A DNA stretch of 64,000 bases. It comes from Haloarcula salinisoli. GTDB taxonomy: Archaea; Halobacteriota; Halobacteria; Halobacteriales; Haloarculaceae. The translations under genes and the position numbers were made by a program. A model generated the notes under the pieces. It ran no database searches. It was not told where the DNA came from and saw nothing but the letters and a program-made list of their open reading frames with translations. The stretch lies in contig NZ_RKLQ01000001.1 of assembly GCF_019599405.1 (NCBI RefSeq), forward strand, positions 1-64,000. The letters are read 5' to 3'. Every line of letters starts with the position of its first letter. The stretch's first letter is position 1. Shown here piece by piece: positions 34,485 to 41,985 of the stretch.

Positions 34485-34919
34485 TTAGCTCGCCTCGACG
34501 GGTTGTTCCGGGTGTCCGTTCACTTCGGCCAGCCAGCCACCGAGCCGACCACCGACTGCCCCGCTCAGGCCCCCGAGCAAGATGATGATAGGCGTCAGAA
34601 GCGCAACGAGCGCCCCGACGCCGAGCGGGTCCGCGCGGAGGTCGCCGCTGAACACGAACACGTCGAGCAGCGTCCACAGGCCCGGGACGGCACCGACCTC
34701 GCCGGCGTCGAAGCCGGCCCCACTGCCGGACTCGCCGCGGCACATGGCGACGTAGCCGGCCACCAGCCCGGCGCCAAACACCGGCCAGAACGGCAGCCAC
34801 GTGAGTTCGCCGGGCTGGACGTAGCTGTAGACGACGAGCGGTATCGAGGCCAGGCCGACGAGGCGGGCCTGTCGCCGCGTCACGGGGTCGCTGCTACGCC
34901 GCGGGAGTATCGAGCCCAT
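34485..34919 (-). CDS. DUF5518 membrane protein (copy 2)
   Basis: A 144-residue paralogue with the same layout and the family end GRLGGWLAEVNGHP. The loop between helices 2 and 3 differs from copies 1 and 3 (CRGESGSGAGFDAGE), so the copies are old, not recent duplicates. It lies 3 bases from the genes on both sides. Function unknown. Confidence 0.75.
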   Translation of the reverse strand: MGSILPRRSSDPVTRRQARLVGLASIPLVVYSYVQPGELTWLPFWPVFGAGLVAGYVAMCRGESGSGAGFDAGEVGAVPGLWTLLDVFVFSGDLRADPLGVGALVALLTPIIILLGGLSGAVGGRLGGWLAEVNGHPEQPVEAS

Positions 34920-34922
34920 GGG

Positions 34923-35348
34923 TCAGGAGCCCACGGCAGACTGGGGGTGGTCGCCCCGCTCGGCCAGCCAGCCGCCGATGCGGGCCCCAATCATCCCGGA
35001 AAGCGCGCCGCCGACGAGGCTCACCCCCGCCAAAACGAGGAGGACGAACACCTGGGCGACCGTCATCCAGCCCGGCTGGTGGAACCCGCTGATAGACCGT
35101 CCGGCGTCGGCGAGGACCCACAGCGTCACCGGGACGGCCGCGACGATACCGGCGCGGAGTCCGACCGGCGTGGCGTCCAGTCCGCTCGTCTTCGCCAGGT
35201 AGCCCGCGAGAACTGTGAACACGACGATACCGGAGAACTCGATGTCGCTCCCTGACTGGACGTAGTGCCAGATGGCTCCGGGGGCGGCGGGGAGCCCGGC
35301 CAGCAGGGCGTATCGCCAGGTTGGGGAGGGCTTCGTGTGGAGGGACAT
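34923..35348 (-). CDS. DUF5518 membrane protein (copy 3, first in operon)
   Basis: A 141-residue member of the same family, ending IGARIGGWLAERGDHP. Start at ATG 35348 (MSLHTKPSPTWRYALL) is supported by an ATATTATC box on the minus strand about 28 bases upstream (35372-35380); the longer frame to 35546 is Arg/Cys rich. It is divergent from the gene at 35432. Function unknown. Confidence 0.75.
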   Translation of the reverse strand: MSLHTKPSPTWRYALLAGLPAAPGAIWHYVQSGSDIEFSGIVVFTVLAGYLAKTSGLDATPVGLRAGIVAAVPVTLWVLADAGRSISGFHQPGWMTVAQVFVLLVLAGVSLVGGALSGMIGARIGGWLAERGDHPQSAVGS

Positions 35349-35431
35349 ACCGGCTGATTGTGACTGCCGGTTGATAATATTTCTCGACGGGAGCCCGCAT
35401 CGCTTTGACCGCTCGCGTCCAACGGCCGGCC

Positions 35432-35818
35432 ATGCCAGAGTACCAGCCCGGCGTCTGCAACATCGGCGCCGAGCAGCGCCGCGCCCGGCGGCTGTCGGGC
35501 ATCGGGTCGTTCGGTCTCGCCGCCGCAATCGTCCTCGCGGTCGCACTCGACGTGCTCCCGGCGACGACGCTGTGGGCGACCGCCCCGTTCGTCTTCGGCG
35601 GCTGGGTCGGGCTCGTCCAGGACTACTACGGCTTCTGCGTGGCCTTCGGCGCGTTAGCCCGCTACGACCTCTCGGGGTCGGGCGGAACGACGGGCGCGGT
35701 GGCCGAGGCCGAGGCCGTCGCCGCGGACCGCAAGCGGGCGCTGCAGATTCTGGGCGTGGCGGCGGTCCTGGCGGTCGTGACGACCGCCCCTATCGTCCTG
35801 CTCGGCGGGGCGGTCTAG
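35432..35818 (+). CDS. Small membrane protein with YQPGVCNIG start
   Basis: A 128-residue protein. MPEYQPGVCNIGAEQRRARR is a start found in a widespread family of small membrane proteins (C-N-I-G followed by basic residues), then two helices (about 25-50 and 105-127) and a short third. Conserved Cys and Asn suggest a functional loop, but no role is known to me. ATG 35432 begins the motif. It is convergent with the operon at 35815 with a 4-base overlap. Confidence 0.65.
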   Translation: MPEYQPGVCNIGAEQRRARRLSGIGSFGLAAAIVLAVALDVLPATTLWATAPFVFGGWVGLVQDYYGFCVAFGALARYDLSGSGGTTGAVAEAEAVAADRKRALQILGVAAVLAVVTTAPIVLLGGAV

Positions 35819-36306
35819 CGCCACAGCGCGACCGTGAAGGCGACGACGGCGACCAGCAGCAGGGCGAGCGCGAGCGGCGACTCCCCGCCGGTCACCGTCC
35901 GCTGGAGGAGGTAGCCGACGGCGCCGCCGGCGACCAGTGCGGTCACCGTCGAGACGGTTCGCACGAGCTCGACCCGTAGCGTCGCCCCGCCGCCCATCTG
36001 GCGAGCCAGTTCGACGGCGTGGCGCGAACTCGTCCACGCCAGTAGCGCCGGGACCGACGCGGCCAGCAGCCACCCCGTCGAGCGGCCGTCGATGCCCGCC
36101 AGGACGACCGCGGTGAACAGGGTCCCGGCGCCAAGCGCAAGCGCGCCCTCCCGTCGCCACGCCAGCCCGACCGCGAGCAGAGCCCCGCCCAGCAGCGCCA
36201 CACCCAGGGGTATCGGCGCGGTGACCAGCAGGGCCGCGACCGTCGCGGCCGAGACGCCGGTGACACCGAGGCTGAACCGGGGCAGGGACCGCTCAGTGCT
36301 TGACAC
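35815..36306 (-). CDS. Last gene of MoxR/DUF58 operon, membrane protein (DUF7519-like)
   Basis: A 163-residue protein with four to five hydrophobic segments, GTG start at 36306 (SSTERSLPRFSLG) and 14-base overlap with the upstream DUF58 gene. Its place as the distal member after MoxR, DUF4129 and DUF58 genes and its size fit the haloarchaeal family I recall as DUF7519. Function unknown; presumably it acts in the same membrane complex. Confidence 0.65.
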   Translation of the reverse strand: MSSTERSLPRFSLGVTGVSAATVAALLVTAPIPLGVALLGGALLAVGLAWRREGALALGAGTLFTAVVLAGIDGRSTGWLLAASVPALLAWTSSRHAVELARQMGGGATLRVELVRTVSTVTALVAGGAVGYLLQRTVTGGESPLALALLLVAVVAFTVALWR

Positions 36307-38191
36307 GGCGGACCACCCCCTCGATGCCGTCGGCCGGGTCCCAGTCGGTCACCGGAACGCCGGCCCCCTGGAGCGTCGACAGGCGCCGCCAGCGGTCGAG
36401 GCGGCCGAACGCCCCCGCGACCGTCTCGGCGTCCGTACAGTCCGGACTCACGACGGTGACGCTGTGGCCTGCCGCGTCGAGCCGGCGGGCGATGGCGGCG
36501 CTCTCGTCGTCACACAGCGGCGAGACGAACAGGACCTGCACGTCGGGCTCTAGACGGGCGGTCAGCGCCCTGACGGCGTCCGACGCCGTCGCGCCATTGG
36601 CGGGTGCCAGCCACGGGACGGTCTCGTCGCCGGCGAGGACCTCCCGAACCGCCTCCCGCTGGGCCGGGCCGGTCCCGATTGGGGTCCAGCCCTCGCCGGG
36701 CGGAACGGTGCCGACGCCGACCGGGACGCCCTCGGCGAGCAACCCGCTCGCGAGGGTGAACGCGGCGACGGCGCCGTAGCGGGGCGCGGGCACGCCACCG
36801 GGTTTCGCGACGTAGGCCGCCGGCCGGGTGTCGACGACGACGGCCACCTTCGAGAGCCGGGGCTCCCGGAACTCGACGGTGGCGAGCTCGCCGGTCTTTG
36901 CCCGATGGTGCCAGTCGATGCGGGCCGGTGGGTCGCCCGTGCGGTACTCCCGCAGGGCGTCGAACTCGACGCCGGAGCCGCTCTCCGTCCCGACCTGCTG
37001 GCCGGGATTCACCGTGACCTGTGGCCGGGGCGGCTCGGTCGCCGTCGTCGGCGGACCGAAGCCACAGACGAGCTCGGTCGGCCCGTCGGCCCCCTCGACG
37101 GTCGTCACCGTCTCCGTCGCACCGACGGGGTCGCCGACGACGACCACGCCGGGCTCGAAGGTGTGGCGGCCGTCGACTGCTTCGACGGTGTACTCGGCCG
37201 TCGTCGCTTTGCCGGGTCGGAGTGCCGTCGCCACTCTGGGGCTCCCCTCGACGACGGTGAGACCCGGCGGGACGCCGTCGACGAGCCGGATGTCGGGCAG
37301 CGTCCGGTCGCCGGTGTTTCTGACCGTGACGGTGACCGTCACCGCGTCGCCGGGTGAGGCCCGCTCGGTCGACAGCGACCGGGTGAGCGCCACGTCCGCC
37401 GTCGGCGACCAGACGCGCGCGACGCCGACGAGAGCGATGCCCAGCGCCGCCGTCAGGACGACGGCGGGCTCCCCGAAGCCGACGCCGACCGCGCTGACGG
37501 CCAGCGCCCCCGCAGTTATCGCCGCCGTCAGTCCCGTCGACCGCCGCCGTGGAAACTCGCCACTCGGCCAGTAGTCGTCGATGGGCGTGACCGCTCGCTC
37601 CGGCCGCTCTTCCGGGTCCGGCACCGGGCCGCCGACACGGGCGGAAAGCGCGGCCACGACGTGCCGGCCCCGCCGGGCGAAGGGGAGGTCGGGGCGACCC
37701 CAGGGGAGATACGCCCGCCGCGGGACGGGCGGGCGATACCCCTCGGTGAAGAAGGCGGCCGCCGCCACATCGTCGGTCCACGTCCCGTCGGACAGCTGCT
37801 GACGGGCCGTTTCGGGGTCCCAACCGTCGGTCCGCCCGAGCGCGTCGACCGCCACGCCTTCGAGCACTGCCCGGAGCCGCTCCCGGCCGGTCTCCTCGTC
37901 CGCGTCGAGTTTGCGACGGCCGGCCAGTCCCACGTCGTCGAGCAGTCCGTCGAACGCCGCGCCCGCACTACGGTAGGTCGGGCGTCGTTCGGGTGTCGGC
38001 AGGTCGCGCGGTTCCCCGTCGGCAAGCAGCGCCCGCACGGCCAGACCGACGGCGACGAGCCCGACGGCGACGGTCAGCACGACGGCCGCAATCGTCGGGA
38101 CCGCCGCCCCGGCGAGGCCCGGGACGGCGATAAGCAGGATACCACCAGCGCCGGCGAGCAGGCCAACCGCGACGACGCGACGGTCGGTCAC
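36293..38191 (-). CDS. DUF58 protein fused to DUF7269-like N-terminal domain
   Basis: A 632-residue protein, longer than the usual DUF58 proteins of about 430. Residues 1-190 have two helices then GRRKLDADEETGRERLRAVL and WDPETARQQLSDGTWTDDVA, which I recall as a separate gene (DUF7269) in other haloarchaea. A second helix pair follows near residues 215-265, then beta domains (VTVTVTVRNTGDRTLPDIRL), and from about 405 the DUF58 core with FDALREYRTGDPPARIDWHH and VVVDTRPAAY, a vWA-like fold with a partial metal site. DUF58 proteins work with MoxR AAA+ ATPases. It overlaps both neighbours (4 and 14 bases). Confidence 0.85.
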   Translation of the reverse strand: MTDRRVVAVGLLAGAGGILLIAVPGLAGAAVPTIAAVVLTVAVGLVAVGLAVRALLADGEPRDLPTPERRPTYRSAGAAFDGLLDDVGLAGRRKLDADEETGRERLRAVLEGVAVDALGRTDGWDPETARQQLSDGTWTDDVAAAAFFTEGYRPPVPRRAYLPWGRPDLPFARRGRHVVAALSARVGGPVPDPEERPERAVTPIDDYWPSGEFPRRRSTGLTAAITAGALAVSAVGVGFGEPAVVLTAALGIALVGVARVWSPTADVALTRSLSTERASPGDAVTVTVTVRNTGDRTLPDIRLVDGVPPGLTVVEGSPRVATALRPGKATTAEYTVEAVDGRHTFEPGVVVVGDPVGATETVTTVEGADGPTELVCGFGPPTTATEPPRPQVTVNPGQQVGTESGSGVEFDALREYRTGDPPARIDWHHRAKTGELATVEFREPRLSKVAVVVDTRPAAYVAKPGGVPAPRYGAVAAFTLASGLLAEGVPVGVGTVPPGEGWTPIGTGPAQREAVREVLAGDETVPWLAPANGATASDAVRALTARLEPDVQVLFVSPLCDDESAAIARRLDAAGHSVTVVSPDCTDAETVAGAFGRLDRWRRLSTLQGAGVPVTDWDPADGIEGVVRRVKH

Positions 38192-38841
38192 GGCTCACCC
38201 TCCAGGGGCAGGGACAGCTCGGTCGCGAGCGCTCTGGCGCGGCGTTCGCGCTCACCCGTCGGCGCGGCGTCACCGTACCGTATCGCACAGAAGCTGTCGG
38301 TCAGCTCCGCGACGGTCTCGGCCCCGTAGCCGGTCGCGACCGCCGCCTCGGCCACCTCGGCGGGCGTCTGGCCGGCCGGGTCGAGCGGGACCGCCCGACA
38401 GAGCGCCGCCCAGGCGCGATACACGTCGTTGGTGGCCGGCACGTCCGCGCCCAGCGTGGCACGGTCGGCGGCGGGAGCCGTCGGCTCCGGTGTCGCCGGT
38501 TCGTCGTCGGTGTCGTCGTCCTCGCCCCGTGTCAGGCCGTAGAGGGCGGCGACGCTCCCGACCAGAAACAGCGCGAGCCCGGCGACGACCTGCCAGAGCG
38601 GCGGGCCGGTCGCCGCGCCGCTCGCCGGCGTCGCTGTCAGTTCCGTGGGTGTCCGCGTGTCACCGATCTCGGTTCCGGTACGGTTACCACTGGGGACGCC
38701 GGGCGACCCGTTTGTATCCGCCGTCGGCGTCGTGTCGGACTCGATAGCCGGCTCCGTGGAGACGGTATCCAGCGACGAGGCCACGGTCGCGAGCGCGAAC
38801 ACCGCGAGGACGGCCAGCGCGAGCGGGATGACTCGCTCCAC
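38188..38841 (-). CDS. DUF4129 membrane protein of MoxR operon
   Basis: A 217-residue protein. A signal-anchor (residues 2-22) precedes a Thr/Ser/Asp-rich extracellular stretch, a second helix (LWQVVAGLALFLVGSVAALY), and a cytoplasmic DUF4129 domain (DVYRAWAALCRAVPLDPAG, ETVAELTDSFCAIRYGDAAP). I take the GTG at 38841 as start because GGAGGT (38848-38853) stands six bases before it, the ideal spacing for a Shine-Dalgarno site; GTG 38847 directly abuts that site. Its stop overlaps the DUF58 start by four bases (ATGA). It is expected to link MoxR and DUF58 activity to the membrane. Confidence 0.8.
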   Translation of the reverse strand: MERVIPLALAVLAVFALATVASSLDTVSTEPAIESDTTPTADTNGSPGVPSGNRTGTEIGDTRTPTELTATPASGAATGPPLWQVVAGLALFLVGSVAALYGLTRGEDDDTDDEPATPEPTAPAADRATLGADVPATNDVYRAWAALCRAVPLDPAGQTPAEVAEAAVATGYGAETVAELTDSFCAIRYGDAAPTGERERRARALATELSLPLEGEP

Positions 38842-38847
38842 GGTCAC

Positions 38848-38853
38848 ACCTCC
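38848..38853 (-). promoter_or_regulatory. Shine-Dalgarno site deciding the DUF4129 start
   Basis: GGAGGT on the minus strand, six bases before GTG 38841. Strong sites like this are used mainly for internal operon genes in haloarchaea, which fits its place after moxR. Confidence 0.55.
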
Positions 38854-38898
38854 AGCCGGCGGTCCCTGGCCGGCGGGCACAGCGTCGTCATCGTCCGC

Positions 38899-39879
38899 TC
38901 ACCCCTCGGCCGGTGCCTCGTGCTCCTCGGCCGACACCGTGGGGACCGGGACGGCGTCGAGCACGTCGGCGAGGATGTCCTCGCTGGCGGCGCCGTCGAC
39001 GGTCGCGTCCGTCGTCCGGACGAGCCGGTGGGCCAGGACTGGCTCGGCCACTGTCGTCACGTCGACCGGCCGGACGTACGCCCGGCCCTCGACGACCGCC
39101 CGGGCGCGGGCCGCCTCCAGCAGCCGCTGGCTCCCGCGGGGGGAGACGCCAACCTCGACGCGGGCGTCGTCGCGGGTCCGCCCGACGATGTCGACGATGT
39201 AGCCCAGGACGTCGTCGTCGACGGTGACGGTCTCGGGGACGGCCTGCAGGGCGCGGACGCCCTCGGGGTCGAGCGCGGTGTCGGCCGACGGCGTGGCGCT
39301 CTTCCGCTCGGTCCGGGACCGCAACAGGCCCTGCTCGTCGGCGGCGTCGGGGTACCCCATCGCGGTCTTGACCAGGAAGCGGTCTTTCTGGGCCGCCGGT
39401 AGCGGGAACACGCCCTCGCTCTCGACGGGATTCTGGGTCGCCACGACGACGAACGGCTCGGGCAGGTCGTGGGTCTCGCCGTCGACGGTGACCTGCCCCT
39501 CGGCCATCGCCTCCAGCAGCGCGGCCTGGGTCTTCGGCGGCGCCCGGTTTATCTCGTCGGCCAGCACGAAGTTGGCGAAGACGGGGCCCTCGGTGAACTC
39601 GAAGCGCTCCTCGGCCTCCCGGTAGATGTGGGTGCCGGTGATATCGGCCGGCAGCAGGTCCGGCGTGAACTGGATACGGGAAAAGGAGAGGCCGAGCGCG
39701 TCGGCGAAACTCCGGGCCGTGAGTGTCTTGCCGGTGCCGGGGACGTCCTCGATGAGGACGTGTCCCTCGGCGAGGACGGCTGTCAGTACTGTCTCGAGGA
39801 AGGTATCGTCGGCGACGACGGCGTCGGCGACGGTCTGGAGGACCGCGTCGCACTCAGCGCGCGCTTGGGGGACGTCCAT
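38899..39879 (-). CDS. moxR: MoxR-family AAA+ ATPase
   Basis: A 326-residue AAA+ protein. Walker A is EDVPGTGKTLTARSFADAL, Walker B is FVLADEINRAPPKTQAALLE, and sensor regions VVATQNPVESEGVFPLPAA and GVSPRGSQRLLEAARA are in order, as in MoxR chaperone-like ATPases, which activate metal or vWA-domain partners. It heads the operon with DUF4129, DUF58 and DUF7519-like genes. The ATG 39879 start is chosen over 39930 because a TATA-like sequence (39907-39916) lies about 32 bases upstream. Confidence 0.92.
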   Translation of the reverse strand: MDVPQARAECDAVLQTVADAVVADDTFLETVLTAVLAEGHVLIEDVPGTGKTLTARSFADALGLSFSRIQFTPDLLPADITGTHIYREAEERFEFTEGPVFANFVLADEINRAPPKTQAALLEAMAEGQVTVDGETHDLPEPFVVVATQNPVESEGVFPLPAAQKDRFLVKTAMGYPDAADEQGLLRSRTERKSATPSADTALDPEGVRALQAVPETVTVDDDVLGYIVDIVGRTRDDARVEVGVSPRGSQRLLEAARARAVVEGRAYVRPVDVTTVAEPVLAHRLVRTTDATVDGAASEDILADVLDAVPVPTVSAEEHEAPAEG

Positions 39880-39906
39880 AGCATCGCTTTCTGCATGGCC
39901 ATGTGT

Positions 39907-39916
39907 GAAATAAATG
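39907..39916 (-). promoter_or_regulatory. TATA box of moxR operon
   Basis: CATTTATTTC on the minus strand, centred about 32 bases before ATG 39879. Confidence 0.4.
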
Positions 39917-39951
39917 ACGACTATTCGCAATCCCTGCGAACGACCGAAGCG

Positions 39952-40974
39952 CTAGACGACCGCCAGCCCGCGGGGAACCTGGTCGTGGGCCTCGGCCCAG
40001 GACCCGACCTGGTGCCACGTCGCCCCGTCGGCCGAGCGAAAGAGCCCGTGGTTCGAAAGCGCCGCGACCCCGTCGCCGTCGGTCGCGAGTACGGCTCGCG
40101 CGAGTCCGTCCGGCTCGGGCAGCCCGTCCATCGCCCGCTCCCACTGCTGGCCCGTCGTCCGGTAGACGTAGCTCTCGCCGCTCGTCGAGTGGGCCGACCG
40201 CGCGCCCCGGGCCGCCGAGACGACGACGATGTCGGGGTCCTCGGGGTGGACCGCCACGCTCCAGACGTATCGGTGGTCCAGCCCGTCTTGCGGGGCTCGC
40301 GGCTGGCCGCCGCTCGCGTCGTTCGTCGAGCGGGGCTCGACGCTATTCCACGTCTCGCCGCGGTCCGTCGACAGCGCGTAGCCGTCGCCCGCGGCGGCGT
40401 AGACGCGGTCGGGGGCGTCGGGGTGCGTGGCGATGGTGTGGGTGTCGTAGCGGCCCCCCTCGGGGTGGTCTATCCAGGTCTCGCCGCCGTCCGGGCTCCG
40501 GACGAAGGCACCGGCCTCGATGGCGACGTACAGCTGGTCGGGGTCGTCCGGTGCGACCGCTATCCACCGGACGTGATGCGTGTGGGGCCGGGGCGGGAAC
40601 GACCAGCGCGAGGCCGAGTCGAGCTCGGTGAGCCCCTCGCGCTCGCTCCAGTTGGACCCGCCGTCGGTCGAGCGGTAGACGGCGCTCGGTTCGGTACCGG
40701 CCCAGACGACGTCGGGGTCGTGTGGGCTGACGGTGACGCTGGTGACGCGGTCGGCACTTTGCCCGCCGTTCGCGCTCGGGTCCAGCACGCGTTCCCAGCT
40801 CTCGCCCCCGTCGATGCTGCGCTGGAGCCCCGTCTCGGCGGTGCCGACGAGGACGCGAGAGGGGGCGCGCCCGTCGGCCGCGACACACTCGATGTCGTGT
40901 CCGCGGAGCCGTTCGGACCACTCGCCGTCACCGACGAGCAGGCGGTCCGAGAGGGCGGCGTAGTAGGTGGGCAT
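39952..40974 (-). CDS. BNR/Asp-box beta-propeller protein (YCF48/sialidase-like)
   Basis: A 340-residue protein with at least four Asp-box units: SIDGGESWE, STDGGSNWS, SPDGGETWI and STDRGETWN, each at the turn of a propeller blade, as in exo-sialidases and YCF48-like proteins. No signal peptide is present, so it probably acts in the cytoplasm. The catalytic Arg triad of sialidases is not evident, so an enzymatic label is not justified. The GTEPSAVYRSTDGG and HPEDPDIVVVSAARG stretches are typical of haloarchaeal relatives. Confidence 0.8.
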   Translation of the reverse strand: MPTYYAALSDRLLVGDGEWSERLRGHDIECVAADGRAPSRVLVGTAETGLQRSIDGGESWERVLDPSANGGQSADRVTSVTVSPHDPDVVWAGTEPSAVYRSTDGGSNWSEREGLTELDSASRWSFPPRPHTHHVRWIAVAPDDPDQLYVAIEAGAFVRSPDGGETWIDHPEGGRYDTHTIATHPDAPDRVYAAAGDGYALSTDRGETWNSVEPRSTNDASGGQPRAPQDGLDHRYVWSVAVHPEDPDIVVVSAARGARSAHSTSGESYVYRTTGQQWERAMDGLPEPDGLARAVLATDGDGVAALSNHGLFRSADGATWHQVGSWAEAHDQVPRGLAVV

Positions 40975-41062
40975 GGTCCAGGGTAGGGGCTCGCAGAACA
41001 GAAGTGTGTCGTCGCGTGCACGGGAATCACTTGTTCCCGGCGGATAGCTGGCGCGTCTTCGC

Positions 41063-41854
41063 TCACTCGTCCGGCAGCCGTTCCAGTGCAGCCACCATCG
41101 TCTCCTCGGCGTCTGGGAACGACCAGCGCGCGCCGGTGAGCGGCTCCCGGGCGCGCTCGTCGGGATACTCGGCGAGGACTTCGGCGGTCGGACGTGCGAG
41201 TTCCGCTTCGTACAACAGCAGACTCCTGTAACACTCCGACGCGAGGTCGTCGTCGTCGCGCGTCGTCAGGTCACGGACGAACGGTTTCAGCGCGCCGGTC
41301 TGCAGGACGTACTCGCCAAGCGGGTCGTGGAAACACTGGTCTGCGTGGCGAGCGAACGTCTCGATCTGCTCTGCATCCACCGCCGGTTCGTAGCGGTCCT
41401 GGCTTCCGTCCTCGCGGTGGAGTCGCAACCGCTGTGTCGCGTCGTCAATGCCGACCGACAGTCCGAGGCAGTGACTGACGTTCGCCGTCTCGTCGTCCTT
41501 ACAGGCCCAGTCCCGGTACGACCGCGCCGCCGAGAGCAGTTCCGCACAGACCGTCTCTTTGCTGACGATGGTGGTGGCTTTCATTTTCGGCTTGAACGTG
41601 CCGACGAGTTCTACGTGAACGGAACTCCGGTCGCGCGGTCGGGTCTCCATCCGGACCTGCCAGGCCCCGACTCTGAGCCACCACGCCGGCTCGTCGGCGA
41701 ACAACGCGGGCAGTTCGAAGAGGGCTCTGACGATATCCCCGTGTGGCGGTGAGACCGTCTGGCAGTAGGTGACCGGGTCGCTCTCCGACCCGTCGCTCTC
41801 GACAGTGACGGTTAACTCCCGCTCCTCGTCGAACGTTACCGATAGCCCACTCAC
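41063..41854 (-). CDS. Hypothetical 263-residue protein
   Basis: A soluble acidic protein with no motif I recognise. Visible features are a Trp-rich stretch (ADEPAWWLRVGAWQVRMETR), four Cys spread through the chain and a polar, Asp-rich C-terminal third (RDLTTRDDDDLASECYRSLL). A GTG at 41854 (SGLSVTFDEERE) begins a good codon pattern; the frame continues upstream to a TTG at 41932 with poorer composition. It is followed by uvrA 78 bases beyond, same direction, but different regulation is possible. Confidence 0.6.
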   Translation of the reverse strand: MSGLSVTFDEERELTVTVESDGSESDPVTYCQTVSPPHGDIVRALFELPALFADEPAWWLRVGAWQVRMETRPRDRSSVHVELVGTFKPKMKATTIVSKETVCAELLSAARSYRDWACKDDETANVSHCLGLSVGIDDATQRLRLHREDGSQDRYEPAVDAEQIETFARHADQCFHDPLGEYVLQTGALKPFVRDLTTRDDDDLASECYRSLLLYEAELARPTAEVLAEYPDERAREPLTGARWSFPDAEETMVAALERLPDE

Positions 41855-41985
41855 GGCAGACTCTATGGACGAGTGTCGCTGCTGGACTAAACCGATACTG
41901 CATCGGTGGTGACGGTCGACTGGCGCTCGCAACGCGATAGCCGAAGGCGGTCTCGGCGCCAGTGCCCGACTCTCGACGACGCCGA

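Noticed and set aside
32929-34800. 623-codon version of the geranylgeranyl reductase
   Set aside because: The first 260 codons are Arg-rich and overlap two DUF5518 genes; the enzyme fold begins at ATG 34014.
36510-37823. 437-codon leftward frame within the DUF58 gene in another frame
   Set aside because: Arg/Gly-rich shadow, no domains; the DUF58 frame carries recognisable motifs.
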